A program made the translations under genes and the position numbers. From Epiperipatus broadwayi (lineage: Eukaryota > Onychophora > Udeonychophora > Euonychophora > Peripatidae), in the NCBI GenBank assembly GCA_028023455.1, contig JAQFVV010000002.1, forward strand, positions 30,881,725 to 30,945,724: 64,000 bases of DNA. Reading direction: 5' to 3'. Positions 19,604 to 31,674 of the stretch are shown here, in pieces (positions within the stretch are counted from its first letter, which is position 1; each line of letters starts with the position of its first letter). A model generated the notes under the pieces. The model ran no database searches. It was not told the DNA's origin and worked only from the letters and a program-made list of their open reading frames with translations.

Positions 19604-19663
19604 GATGATCTGGACCAATTGATGAATGCTGGTTCAGCATGAAATACTTATATTGGAGATCAT
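19604..19663 (+). ncRNA. Hammerhead fold with perfect stem II (H2 right arm)
   Basis: ATGATC, TGG bulge, ACCAA, TTGATGA (one core change, C3 to T), stem-loop II ATGCTG-GTT-CAGCAT (six pairs), GAAA, T, ACTT, ATA, TTGG, GATCAT. Stem I and stem II are fully paired. The single core change likely reduces or abolishes activity. Confidence 0.7.
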
Positions 19664-19892
19664 TTATCTTTTTCATTATGTATGTGTCCCTGTGTGTTCA
19701 ATATATTGAATGGAATGGATAACTGTAGGGAGCCTGAATGTTTGGGTTCAAATCCCTTTTAATTACATCTAGCTTATCTATATATTCTATACTTGTATTT
19801 CAATATCACATTTTCAATGATTAAGAAAATGTTTATTTATGTCGAGGTGATGCTATTTAATCTAAGGAAGTTTACTGAGTTAAATTTAATTA

Positions 19893-19986
19893 TAGGGGAT
19901 TTGAACACAGACTTTCAAACTCCCTTCAGCTAGCCACTCTATCTTACACAACGAACTCACATGGTCACCTCCATGTGAAAAAGATA
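19893..19986 (-). mobile_element. Solo tRNA-like arm fragment of H2
   Basis: GGGGATTTGAACACAGAC followed by TTTCAAACTCCC, CACATGGTCACC and GAAAAAGATAAAT matches the left terminal arm at 19011-19090. Confidence 0.7.
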
Positions 19987-20559
19987 AATTAAGTTTTATA
20001 AATGATATGACTATAATAAGTTAAAGAAGGCTGTAATTAATATTTACTAAGGTTGTAATCTCAAGAATGTGCGTGTAAAAATGCAATAGTAGGGACCTCT
20101 ACAGGTCTTAACCACAAGCTTATGTTTTGGAAGAAAAGAGGTTGTAATGCAAATGTTGTTTTTGTTAATATATATGCGTGAAGTAGTATTTTAAATTAAG
20201 CAAAATATATATGAAATGTTGTTTGAAGTAATAATAAATATAATATGTTACATAAAGTATATTAAATGATTAAAAAAACCTCAATGAACTGTGCTAATTG
20301 CTTTAACAAGATTTCATTGATAAATGCCTGCAAGAGAAAGTATTTTAAAATCTCTATCATAGAAACTACACCCTAACCTCAGACCAATGGTTTCGTGCTT
20401 TGGCACTCCTCAGTAAGGTGCTACGTTAGTTTCAGATCATGTGATATGACTTTAATTTTTATTGACTATATGAAATGATGCTTGAACTTAGGTAATAATA
20501 AAGATACAGCAGTCATATGAAATTAGGTGTGTCTGAATCAATCTTCTATATAGAGAGTG

Positions 20560-20925
20560 ATAATGTATGGGATTAACCATTGATATTTAAAACATGGGTA
20601 TGATTACAACATCCAATCCAATAAGAGCATTCAATCATCGTTTTTTCACTAAAACGAATGGTTGAATAGTTGGAAGGGTGAGAAGATTGATCTCCAGTAA
20701 AGTTTAAGGAATTGCTGTCATAATATAAACAGAGCATTGATTGTATATATGTATCGGAGATTATAATCTGACCAAACTGACGAGTGCAAGTTTTAAATAT
20801 GTATATTGGGGATCATTTATTTTTTTGTCATGTATGTCATCATGTGTATTAATTGCTTGAGATGGAGCAGAGAAGAAATATAGACTGAGAAATCCTAAGT
20901 TCAAATTCCTCTACTTATATGATTA
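20560..20925 (+). mobile_element. Half-element of H2 with decayed hammerhead
   Basis: The segment from ACATGGGTATGATTACAACA to AAGTTCAAATTCCTC matches the right half of 19011-19757. The hammerhead region (20761-20820) keeps CTGACGA and TATATTGG but has lost stem II and reads TTAAAT for GAAAT, so it is dead. Confidence 0.7.
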
Positions 20926-21945
20926 ATCTAGTAAATTACTTGCTATCAAAATATAATGGAAATATTATTGACAGTAAAATGATAAAAGTTATCCATATTT
21001 GCTTAATATTCAGAATGAAATACTTAATGAGATTATGTCATTATGGTTCAGCACATATATGGTTAAAATGGATATCTGTGTGGAATATTTTCAAATCTTA
21101 AGAGATAAATTAAAGGGCTGAGTTTATTAGAGATAATGAAGGCATATATAAGGTAACTGGCATTGGATATGGAATGATATTAAAAAAGGGCAAACTTTAC
21201 TCAATTGAAAATGACATATAATGTTCTAATTGGAGTTATGGCTTATTTAAAGAAAATAACATTATATTTGGTCTGACAATTATAATATTTTGCAATAAAG
21301 CATTGTTTTGTTATTGGTTTAAATAGTGTGATAACATCTTGTATGTAATAGTGTCTGATCTGCATATTTATCCAATATTCATTTCATTGGGAGTGACTTA
21401 CCTTCTATGTGATCTAGCCAGGTATTGCAAACAGTGGCTGTGAGATGTTCATCATCATCATCATATTAAAGAAAATTTATCTGTATGTGTCAGTCTATTT
21501 TCTGATGTTTAATGTCAGGTGTTGCCCTAATCAATTAAAATAATTTAAATTATCTAACATATGTAAGATGATCATAAAAATGTATGTGTTTATGTCAGTA
21601 TTGTTTTGACAATAGGTAAATAGAGCATTAGCCCCCTGTGCCCACACTTTAATAACCCCTCATTCAGAGACTTCTGCATTTTATAAAAATTAAATGTATT
21701 AAGTATCAAATTTTAGAACATATTTTTACAACTATTACTTTTGTAAGAAATTTAAGTTAGAAATTGAATTGGCACAAAGGTGAAAAATCATATTCATGAA
21801 TACCTTGTTTCCTGGAAAATAAAACGTGTGTCTTGTATTAATTTTTGCTCCAAAAAACACTGTAGGGCTTATTTTCAGGGGATGTCATACTTATTTCAAA
21901 TATAAAAATCTACATTTATTCAAGTATTTATCCTTTTTACAGAAA
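20926..21945. other. AT-rich DNA with (ATC) run; nothing coding
   Basis: A short (ATC)5-type run at about 21450-21465 follows GTTC and could be a LINE 3' tail remnant. Predicted small ORFs have no domain. Confidence 0.35.
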
Positions 21946-22400
21946 GCTGTAAGATTCTTATTCAACAAGGCAAAACTCTCTCCATACAGTAGTGCCACCC
22001 TGTGCCAACCAGAGTAATCAGTGGATTCCAGAAGGCTTAGGCATAAAATCTCTATCTAGTGCCTACTCATCCAATATCCCCAGATTAGGTTCTGGCTTGT
22101 GGCCTTCGTCAGTGAGGAGCCTTGGATCTGAGAGCACTGCACCTAGATCTTAGAATCTAATGCAACCCTCCAGCAGCCATCTTTTATCTCTACTTAAACT
22201 ACAAAACTATGAGAATGAAATTGAAAATATGATAATATTTTCAATCTAAGCTCAATAGCTTAGGTAGGGATTTTATGCTCAAACCTTCTGGCATTCATTG
22301 ATTACTCTGGTTGGCACAGGATGGCATTACTGTATAGAGAGAGTTTTGCCTTGTTTAATAACAATTATGTGCTAGTATAAGAGATAGTGATCATGTGATG
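21946..22400. mobile_element. Palindromic fold-back element (family C, copy 1)
   Basis: The left end CAAGGCAAAACTCTCTCCAT and right end AGAGAGTTTTGCCTTG are inverted, as are the neighbouring ACCAGAGTAATCA / TGATTACTCTGGT blocks. The interior has TGGATCTGAGAGCACTGC and ATCTAGTGCCTACTC. Related copies are at about 47760, 51605, 55263-56170 and 63195-63650. No coding sequence. Confidence 0.75.
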
Positions 22401-22805
22401 TTTAGTGGTTTAAGATTCTTATTCCACGAGCCACCCACAATTCTTTTCTTGTACTTGTCAGAATAGCTCTTTCTTTTTACACTCATCTTATTTCGTATCT
22501 GGAATATTATTCTGTTTAAATTTACTATTAAATCAAGAATTAATTTGAAGATCTTTCGACAAAAAAATGCAAGCTAAAAAAGCCAGAAAATGTTTCTATA
22601 TTTCACACATGTGCATTAAGTATGTCCATTATAACACGTGGCAGCGTTTTGCATTATGACAATTCATATATGACACAGCTACGGCATATTCATCCATTAA
22701 TAAATAGTTTTCAAATTACTTGTAATAGCCCTGTTTGGTTATTATTTTAAAAAAAATTTGTTTAGGAGAAAGATTGATGATTTAACTAAAGCTAAACTGT
22801 CAAAC

Positions 22806-22900
22806 TGGTGGTCAAGAGGTCAGCGACAGCCACTTTACAAGCAGTTGTCCCGGAATAGCGGGTTTGCTTCCCGGCTGATGCTATGACACATGAGAAAAAA
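22806..22900 (+). mobile_element. tRNA-derived SINE, copy 2
   Basis: GAGGTCAGCGACAGCC is A-box-like; GCGGGTTTGCTTCCCGGC is B-box-like. It ends GATGCTATGACACATGAG then an A-run, as in the other copies. Confidence 0.78.
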
Positions 22901-24158
<1,258 letters not shown>

Positions 24159-24582
24159 TGTCTCTCTGATTTTTGAATTCTATAATTCTTATTTGGCTAA
24201 GTTTTTTTTCCTATTTGTGATGGTATTATTAAGTAGAGTTTGGAGATTTTATTGATATTGTTGTGTATGTATTTTATTTTCTAATGGTTTTATATTTCAA
24301 TTTTTTTTTATTGATTTCTTTTAACTTATTTTTAAGTAGCCATTTTTTTTTTTTTGATTTTTTAATCTTGTTTTAGAATTTTTTTTTTTTTTATCTTAGT
24401 TTTTTATCTTGTTGTAATTTTTTTATTTTTTTAATTAATTGATTTATTTTATTCTTTTTGATTTTTATTTTTATCTTTACTTTAGATTCTTAATTATCTT
24501 ACTTTCTAATCTCTGTTGGAATTTTAATTAGTTTTAATTTTTTTTTGTTTGTTTGGGTTTAAAACTTAAGGTTTTTAATATT

Positions 24583-25515
24583 ATGGATAAATGTAATTCT
24601 TGTCATTTAGCTCTTCCTTTTGGTGGAAATTTTATAACTTGTCTGGGTTGTAATGGGAATGTTCATTTTAAATGTAGTACAGTAAGTGAAAAGACATTTA
24701 AAAATATGTCATCTACAAATAAAGCATTATGGAGGTGTAAAAATTGTAGAGCAGGAACTAATTTAAATTTGACTTTAAATGATGGATCTAGTTCTGATTC
24801 CTTATCTAATTCTTTAGATAATAATTCTAGTCTTGAATTACTTCAGCAGATGAATAGAAAACTTGATATGCTACCTGTTTTACAGAATAATATTGATTCC
24901 TTATCTCAATCTTTTGCTAAACTTACTTTAGAACTTGAATTAGTTCAAAATAATATAAAAATATTGATTAGAGAATTTAATGAAATGAAAGAAAAAGTAA
25001 AAGCACAAGATTCTTTGTTATGCAATTTGCAAAAAGAAGTTTTTTATTTAAAGCAGCAAAGATTAGAAAACAATATTGAAATTGTTGGTGTTGATTATAC
25101 TAATGATGAAAATTTATTTAATATTGTTGAAAATATAGCTAAAAAATTAGAATTGTCAGACTTTAATAAAAATTATATTAATTCTATTTATAGATTAAAA
25201 TATGGAGGTAGTTTTAGGCCTGTAATAAAAGTTAATTTTGTTAGTAAAATGGTAAGAGATTTATTCTTGTCAGGAGGTAAAAGAATTAAATTATATCTAT
25301 CTGATGTTTTGCCCATTGCTACAGCTGATAAGCGTATATATTTGAATGAAGATTTGTTGCCTGAAAATAGGAAATTATTTTGGAAAGTTCGTTCAATGGC
25401 TAAAGAAAATAAGTATAGATTTGTTTGGATTAAAGATGGGAAAATTTGGTTGAGGAAAGATACTGGGGATAGGGCTATTAGGATTGTTTCTGAATCGGAT
25501 TTGTCTAATTTATGA
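24583..25515 (+). CDS. LINE-A ORF1 protein (PHD-type finger, coiled coil, FP-like domain)
   Basis: This is the RNA-binding partner of the LINE polyprotein. Counting from ATG 24583 (the frame also runs upstream without ATG), Cys4, Cys7, Cys20, Cys23, His28, Cys31, Cys52 and Cys55 form a C4HC3 PHD-like zinc finger. A Ser/Asn-rich linker follows, then a heptad-like helix with LELLQQMNRKLDMLPVLQNN. The C-terminal half (NNIEIVGVDYTNDEN, KLELSDFN, RPVIKVNF, RIYLNEDLLPENRKLFWKVR, YRFVWIKDGKIWLRKD) follows the pattern of baculovirus FP-like domains seen in many arthropod LINE ORF1 proteins. The frame is intact and ends in TGA 25513; ORF2 follows in the same frame. Confidence 0.85.
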   Translation: MDKCNSCHLALPFGGNFITCLGCNGNVHFKCSTVSEKTFKNMSSTNKALWRCKNCRAGTNLNLTLNDGSSSDSLSNSLDNNSSLELLQQMNRKLDMLPVLQNNIDSLSQSFAKLTLELELVQNNIKILIREFNEMKEKVKAQDSLLCNLQKEVFYLKQQRLENNIEIVGVDYTNDENLFNIVENIAKKLELSDFNKNYINSIYRLKYGGSFRPVIKVNFVSKMVRDLFLSGGKRIKLYLSDVLPIATADKRIYLNEDLLPENRKLFWKVRSMAKENKYRFVWIKDGKIWLRKDTGDRAIRIVSESDLSNL

Positions 25516-28038
25516 CATGGATTATCTTTTAAAAATACTGTTACAGAAAAAGATTTGGCTATTGAAAATTTTAAGATTTTTCATATAAATATTCGTAGTG
25601 TGAGGAAACACTTTGATGAGTTGTTAATTCTTTTACATTCACTTGATTATTCATTTGATATTATAATTTTGTCTGAGATCTGGATTAAGGAATGTGAAAA
25701 AGGACTGTATGAGTTAGAGGGATATACATCAATTATTAATTGTAGAATTAATAATAGGTCAGGTGGAGTTTTAGTTTATTATAAATCAGTGCTTTGTGTG
25801 ACTTCTATTGATGCAGTGTTTGATTCTTCTGAATGTCTTGTTTTAAATTTCATTTTAGGTTCATACAAATTAACACTTATTGCTCTGTATAGGTCTTGCA
25901 GTCATACAGTTGAAAGCTTTAGTGACGAACTTGGTGATTTGCTTACTAAATTAAATGATAAATTCATTATTCTTGTTGGTGACTTGAACATTGATATTTC
26001 TGGTGAAATTTCTGTTGTTGCTCAACATTATTTAAATATGCTGTCACTTTTTGGATTTATTCAATGTTTATTTCATCCTACACGTGTTACATCTTCATCT
26101 TCTTCACTTATTGATCACGTCTTTGCTAGATGTCCTGAAAATATTCTTTTGAAAACATCTTTTTTGGATTGGTGTCTTACAGATCACAGAGGAATTGTTG
26201 TTACTTTTAAAAAGAATTTTTCTCATAGTAAAAAGTATTTTAAACTTTTATCTCATGATCGTTTGAAATCCTTAATTACTAAATATGATTGGAATTTAAT
26301 CTTTGAGTTGAATGATGTAAATTGTGCATTTTCATTCTTTGTTGACAAGATGAAGGAGTTTATAGATTATTGTTCTTTTATAAAATATATAAAGAAGAAA
26401 GATCTGAAGAGACATGATTGGATTACAAATGAGTTAATATCAAAAGTTAACAGTAAGAATAAATTGTACAAGCTTTTCAAAAGGTTTCCTGCTAATGAAG
26501 ATTTAAAAATTCAGCTAAAGGTTCTTGATAAAGAAATAAAGAAAGATATAGTCAAAGCTAAATTGATTTTCTATTCTACTCAAATTGATTCTTTAAAATC
26601 AACTAAATTAAGCAACTTTTGGACTGTTGTTAAAAAATTTATTTTTAAAGAAGGATTTTCACAAATTTCTAGACTAAAGATTAATGAAATATCTATTGAT
26701 GTTTTAAATAATTCAAAACTAATAGGTGATCATTTCAATCAATATTTTGTACACAGTGTGGAATTGCTAATGAATAGTTTTGTCAATAATTGCAGTTCTC
26801 ATGTTTTTCAATATAAGAAATCTATCCTGAATTCTTTTGTTTTTAAAAAGATTGAAGATTGTGAAATTTTAGATTCTCTTTATAAAATGAGACATAAAAA
26901 ATGTATTGGTTTGGATTGTATTTCTGTAAAAATATTGATTGAAAATGTTTCCATTCTTTTACCAATTTTATCTTTTTTATTTAATTCTTCTATTGATTCA
27001 GGTATATTTCCAGATTGTTTAAAATCTGCTGTTGTTACACCTATTTTTAAGAGTGGAGATAGGGAATGTTTGGAAAACTACAGGCCAATTTCTATTTTAT
27101 CAACATTGTCTCAAATTTTGGAAATGTGTGTAAAAAACAGAATTGTTTTGTTTTTTCAAAAATATAATTTATTTTCAAATAATCAATTTGGGTTTTTGCC
27201 AGAAAGATCTACAGAACTGGCTTTATCTGAACATGTTTCAGTCATCACTGAATCTTTAGAAAAAGGTTACAAAACTATAGGCATTTATTTAGATTTGCGG
27301 AAAGCATTTGACTGTGTTCCACATGATATATTAATAATTAAGTTACACCATTGTGGCATAAGGAGTGCTATGCTTGAATGGTTTAAATCTTATTTAAGTA
27401 ATAGAAGCCAATTTGTGAAAATTAATAATTTTTTGAGTGATTCTGAAATAATTAGATATGGAGTTCCTCAAGGTTCAGTCCTGGGACCATTGTTATTTAC
27501 TGTTTATATTAATGATCTGCTTGATCTTTCTCTTCATTCTAACATTTTTTGTTTTGCAGATGATACTGCTTTGGTTACTTCAGCAGTTTCATATAGTTTA
27601 CTTGAGAAACTTGTGAATGAAGATTTATTTAAAATTACACAATGGATGAACAGTAATAGATTACTGCTAAATATTAATAAATGTAATTACATAATGTATT
27701 CTCTTAAAAATATTTCAGCAAAAGACTTGTTAATTCAATTGCCTTATGTTAATAAAACGTCTTGTCAGAAAATTACCAGGACTTCAACAATTTCTTACCT
27801 TGGCTTGGTTTTGGATGAGTATTTACATTGGGATAAACATATTCTTTGGCTTCAAGTAAAATTAAGAAAACTTAATTTTCTTTTTTATAGATTAAGAGAT
27901 TGTTTGAATAAATCTGTCCTATTAAGTATATATAAACAAATTTTCTTAAGCAGACTTTCTTATGGTATAACATTATGGGGTGGCACTGCAGCATATTTTT
28001 TGAAGTCTTTGCAAACACTACAAAATTATTTTGTTTAA
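25516..28038 (+). CDS. LINE-A ORF2: endonuclease-reverse transcriptase (3' frameshifted)
   Basis: The polyprotein nicks DNA and copies LINE RNA at the nick. Residues counted from 25555: endonuclease motifs HINIRS (10-15), LSEIW (39-43), GDLNID (142-147), LIDHVF and LTDHRG (about 208-213). The reverse transcriptase has NYRPISILS, a degraded NQFGFLPERST, YLDLRKAFD, GVPQGSVLGPLLF and FADD (667-670, catalytic). Both active sites look intact. There is no ATG before the endonuclease: the frame follows ORF1 directly after one TGA, so synthesis by read-through, re-initiation, or a fused ancestor must be assumed. The frame is lost at 28038, where about 20-25 residues of the usual spacer also seem deleted. 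Confidence 0.85.
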   Translation, partial: HGLSFKNTVTEKDLAIENFKIFHINIRSVRKHFDELLILLHSLDYSFDIIILSEIWIKECEKGLYELEGYTSIINCRINNRSGGVLVYYKSVLCVTSIDAVFDSSECLVLNFILGSYKLTLIALYRSCSHTVESFSDELGDLLTKLNDKFIILVGDLNIDISGEISVVAQHYLNMLSLFGFIQCLFHPTRVTSSSSSLIDHVFARCPENILLKTSFLDWCLTDHRGIVVTFKKNFSHSKKYFKLLSHDRLKSLITKYDWNLIFELNDVNCAFSFFVDKMKEFIDYCSFIKYIKKKDLKRHDWITNELISKVNSKNKLYKLFKRFPANEDLKIQLKVLDKEIKKDIVKAKLIFYSTQIDSLKSTKLSNFWTVVKKFIFKEGFSQISRLKINEISIDVLNNSKLIGDHFNQYFVHSVELLMNSFVNNCSSHVFQYKKSILNSFVFKKIEDCEILDSLYKMRHKKCIGLDCISVKILIENVSILLPILSFLFNSSIDSGIFPDCLKSAVVTPIFKSGDRECLENYRPISILSTLSQILEMCVKNRIVLFFQKYNLFSNNQFGFLPERSTELALSEHVSVITESLEKGYKTIGIYLDLRKAFDCVPHDILIIKLHHCGIRSAMLEWFKSYLSNRSQFVKINNFLSDSEIIRYGVPQGSVLGPLLFTVYINDLLDLSLHSNIFCFADDTALVTSAVSYSLLEKLVNEDLFKITQWMNSNRLLLNINKCNYIMYSLKNISAKDLLIQLPYVNKTSCQKITRTSTISYLGLVLDEYLHWDKHILWLQVKLRKLNFLFYRLRDCLNKSVLLSIYKQIFLSRLSYGITLWGGTAAYFLKSLQTLQNYFV

Positions 28039-28390
28039 ACCTTTGGATTTGCCAAGACTTGAATTATTTAAGTGTGCTGGAGTTTTAACTATTCATCAAT
28101 TATTTTTAGTGAATATTTTGTGTTATTATATTAAATACAAAAAAATGAATAAATATAATTCTTCATCAATAATGGTGACTAGATCAAGTGATTTTGATTT
28201 ATTATTTGAACCAGTGTACTTTAAAACTCATTGCAGATATCAGAAATGTTATCTTGGTCCAAGATTTTATAATATTTTTATAAGAAACATTGGATTTAAT
28301 GTTAATGACTTATCAAGGAAAACTTTGAGAAAATTAATTATGAACTGGATTGTAATTGATGATAAACAAAAACTTTTTATTTCTATTTAA
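28031..28390 (+). pseudogene. LINE-A ORF2 C-terminal part in shifted frame
   Basis: FKPLDLPRLELFKCAGVLTI, QLFLVNILCYYIKYKK, TRSSDFDLLFEPVYF and GPRFYNIFIRNIGF continue the post-RT region found at the end of Jockey/CR1-like ORF2 proteins. It overlaps the upstream frame by a few bases and is out of frame with it, so this copy lacks an intact ORF2. Confidence 0.75.
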
Positions 28391-28499
28391 TTATTTTATT
28401 GTATATTAATGTTTTTTATTTTATTGCACATGTATTTTTGTTAAGCTCCATGCGTGATTTATTTATCACAAGGAGATTATATGTTTAATAAATTAAATT

Positions 28500-28705
<206 letters not shown>

Positions 28706-28707
<2 letters not shown>

Positions 28708-29855
28708 CTTTTAAAAGAATAATTGTTTCATTAATCATTATCATTCATTGTGATTTGCCTTGGCTAATTTGCTGGCAGTTATTTTAGTGGATTTATTTAT
28801 TGTTAAGTAATATAATTGTAAGTGTTGACTGAAGATTTCATCCATTGAAGTCCCCCTTCCCTAATAGAAATGCTTTGAGATTTTATTTGCACAAATATAC
28901 CCCTATGACAGAGTGGATTAAATTATTGATGATTTACCATGAAATGACATTATTCAATTATTTTAAAATTTTATAAATCTTTATTAGCAATTTCAGCAAA
29001 AAATAGCTTTCCTAAGTAAGGGTGCAGAATACAAAATTATACCCAATTGCTGTATAATAAGAATAAACAGAATCATTTTCAATTATGACAGAATCAAAAC
29101 GTATCTACAAAGATAGCTGCCCATTTTTATAATTAACGAGTGTAAGAAGGCCCTCAGGAAAGAGATGAGATGATGGAATATAATAGCTGACAATTACCAA
29201 TCCCACAATATATAATGTATGAATGTAATAAATATACATGTTTTCTCAGCCGTAAATTCGATAATAAAATCAAGTTTCTTGCCTATAAACAAAACGTTAC
29301 ATCAGACACAGGCATGCGCAACGCATATGTGAATATCACAAACACTAATCCCTAAAGATATGAATGAAGTTCTTGAACTGGGCCCTAGTTAAGAATATGA
29401 GAGCAAGATGTCTCTCGAAAGCGCTCGGCTAAAATAGTATTTTGTATTTGCTTTCGATTATATATACTAGCTTCATTATCTATGTGTGCAGCATATATAT
29501 ATACTAAGTTTTTATTGTGGATTGATAGATCCATTCCTTTACTTTTACAATAAGCACAGTGGAGAGAAGAGGGCATTCATTAGAGTCACCCATTATCAGT
29601 TGACAAGCATTTCACTATTTTTTTTTTACTCTTGTTTTGTTCCTCGTTATAAATAGCCAGATATTTATTTATTGACTGTTTTTGAATGGGTATTTGGGAT
29701 GACTTTAAAAGAAATTTTCTAAACTTGTTAGAAATTCCAAAAATTTTTTGGAAATAATTTATTTGATCAAGATTTAAAGCTAGGTCACGTTCATGGTGAG
29801 TTTATGTCTTACTATTAATTAGATAAGATCTTTATATATACACAGTATGTACACA
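28706..29855. other. AT-rich DNA, nothing recognised
   Basis: No ORF with a domain. Region 29380-29580 is slightly GC-richer with no supported function. Confidence 0.4.
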
Positions 29856-30060
29856 TATGTATACAAAACTTGACTTGAGGTCAAGATGGGCATGACAACA
29901 ATACATCAGCATGGGATTTGGGAATTCTATCATCAGATTTTCAATGGTATGGATGGCTGAAGAGTTGGAGGTTGGAGTAAGTTGAAGCCTGTCCATTGGA
30001 GTATAAGGATTTGCTATCTTGGTATAAACTGAGCACTGATTATAGATATGTATGGGAGGT

Positions 30061-30120
30061 GGTAATTTGGACCAACTAATGATTGCTGGTTTAACACGAA
30101 ATACGATATTGGTGATTATC
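30061..30120 (+). ncRNA. Hammerhead fold with one core change (H2 half-element)
   Basis: GGTAAT, bulge, GACCAA, CTAATGA (G5 to A), stem-loop II degraded (TTGCTGGTTTAACAC), GAAA, T, ACG, ATA, TTGGT, GATTATC. The G5 change should abolish catalysis. Confidence 0.6.
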
Positions 30121-30141
30121 TTTTCTGCATGTGTGTGGTCA

Positions 30142-30206
30142 TGTGTATCAGTGGTATGAGATGGTATGAATAGTGAAGAGACTTGAAAGTCTGAGTTCAA
30201 ATCCTC
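30142..30206 (+). promoter_or_regulatory. tRNA-like Pol III A-box and B-box pair
   Basis: TGTATCAGTGGTATGAG (30144-30160) resembles an A-box (TRGCNNAGYGG type) and GAGTTCAAATCCTC (30193-30206) a B-box/T-arm, about 40 bases apart as in tRNA genes. No full cloverleaf is formed, so this is tRNA-derived rather than a tRNA gene. In the full palindrome both ends carry this module, facing outward. Confidence 0.5.
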
Positions 30207-30215
30207 TATATAAAA

Positions 30216-31610
30216 AGTAAAATGGTGTTTAAATAATCAACAGCAATGCCTTTTCTAATAGCTTTGCTGAAAAAAAAACCACTAAAGGAAAAAAAAAAAG
30301 GCCATTGATGCTGTCTTCATGCTTGTTTTTTCTCTAGAATTAAAAATAGCTATAGACTCGTACTCATTTACGAATAAGTTGTTGGATGACCAGCTATTCT
30401 GGTTACAGTCGTACTATCTAAAAATAATCTAGGCCTGTGTGAACGTGTAAAGAATTGCCAAGTTTTACCTAATCCAGATTAAAACATCGGATCTTGGGCA
30501 GGGCAGCGGGTACATAGTTTGATTACTACATCGCGGACTCTTCACTTTCTATATATATATAATTTAATTATGTTAGTAAATTTAATCTAAAATCAGACTA
30601 ACAATGATGCGAAAAGAAAGATCATTAACTGATAATAATGAGGAGATTGATTAATTTATGATAATGTATTTTGTGAAAGGATCTATTAAAAAGATTAATT
30701 TAATAAATTGCAAGAAAAAAGAGATGATATTAATTAAGCTTTCTGTTTAATGAAGTTCTTTTTTACATTATTTGACATGGCGTATGTTATCAAGCGTAAT
30801 GACTTGATTTACATCACAGTCTCACTTTCGTCACACTTATCATTAAAACGTATTTTCTAATACCTGACAGGTAATTAATTAACAAATATGATGTATTAAA
30901 TCACTTCTTTTGTAATGAGAGTTGTTAGTAGTTAATATTTTATCCCAGGTGCTCCTTCATACTGTAAAAAAGTATCAAAAACAGCTAAGATGCAAAATTA
31001 ATAATAATAACAAAATGTCTTTTAAAATAACTAGTTCAGTAATATGATTCATAATCCAGATAATGAATTTTAGTTACTCTTTAATGGTTTAATGATTGCA
31101 TTTACATAAACTATTCAACGGCGGCTGATTGATATATATATAAACAATGCACTAGGATTTAATTAACTCTAAAATTTTCAATATACCAATAAATAAATAA
31201 TTGGCCATAACTAGCTTATCACACGACTGCTGTCTTTCTAAATATCATGCTCTAAGTTAGTTATAACTTTTATTTATTTATTGATATATGGAGGATTCCA
31301 TAGTTAATTCCAGTATTTTGTTTTATATATGCATTATTTTGTCTAATATTATATATATATATATACCTACAGATATGAACCATTTCATTATTGATTTAAT
31401 TAAAAATATCCATGAGATAAAACTTAACCTTTTTTGAATCTAACATATAGCTGAAACATATGTAATTAATGGTATGGCTTAAAGCGTTTTTTAGGGGCAA
31501 ACAGTAAATGTCTAAAACAAAATGGCTAAAAAGAAGTGATGATATTTAATATTTCTAATCTTATTTTAAATACAAGTATATTTTATACACCTGGAGTCTA
31601 GATGTGATAT
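30216..31610. other. AT-rich DNA, nothing recognised
   Basis: An inverted pair around 31178-31215 and 31245-31290 (AAATAAATAATTGGCCATAA / TTATAACTTTTATTTATTTA) suggests a small hairpin. No coding signal. Confidence 0.35.
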
Positions 31611-31612
31611 AA

Positions 31613-31674
31613 GGGATTTGAACACAGACTTTCAAGCAAAGGGAGTTTGAAACTCTGTGTTCAAATCTCCTCTC
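31613..31674. repeat. Minimal inverted pair of tRNA-like T-arm ends (H2 remnant)
   Basis: GGGATTTGAACACAGAC...CTTTCAAGC and GTTTGAAACTCTGTG...TTCAAATCTCC are inverted within 62 bases. This is the two outer tips of the H2 palindrome joined with the middle missing. Confidence 0.65.

Larger units (their letters stand above)
19011..19757. mobile_element. Full palindromic family H-like element with tRNA-like ends (subfamily H2)
   Basis: The outer ends are GGGGATTTGAACCC (19011) and GGGTTCAAATCCC (to 19756), each a B-box / T-arm-like sequence pointing outward. Inside each arm lies a hammerhead-like fold (19088-19149 minus, 19604-19663 plus), then matching B segments around a unique centre (about 19340-19430). 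The whole is a 750-base palindrome, clearly related to copies 1-3 but with the tRNA-like T-arm intact instead of GTGCTCATATACC. No target duplication was evident. Confidence 0.8.
29856..30215 (+). mobile_element. Half-element of H2 with tRNA-like 3' end
   Basis: The segment from GACTTGAGGTCAAGATGGGC to GAGTTCAAATCCTCTATATA matches the right half of the palindromes, including ATTTTCAATGGTATGGATGG, the hammerhead region and the tRNA-like terminus. The reverse arm is absent. Confidence 0.78.

Noticed and set aside
24553-24582. Extra N-terminus of LINE-A ORF1 starting at TTG
   Set aside because: A eukaryotic start is expected at ATG 24583, directly before the zinc finger; the upstream ten codons lack an ATG.
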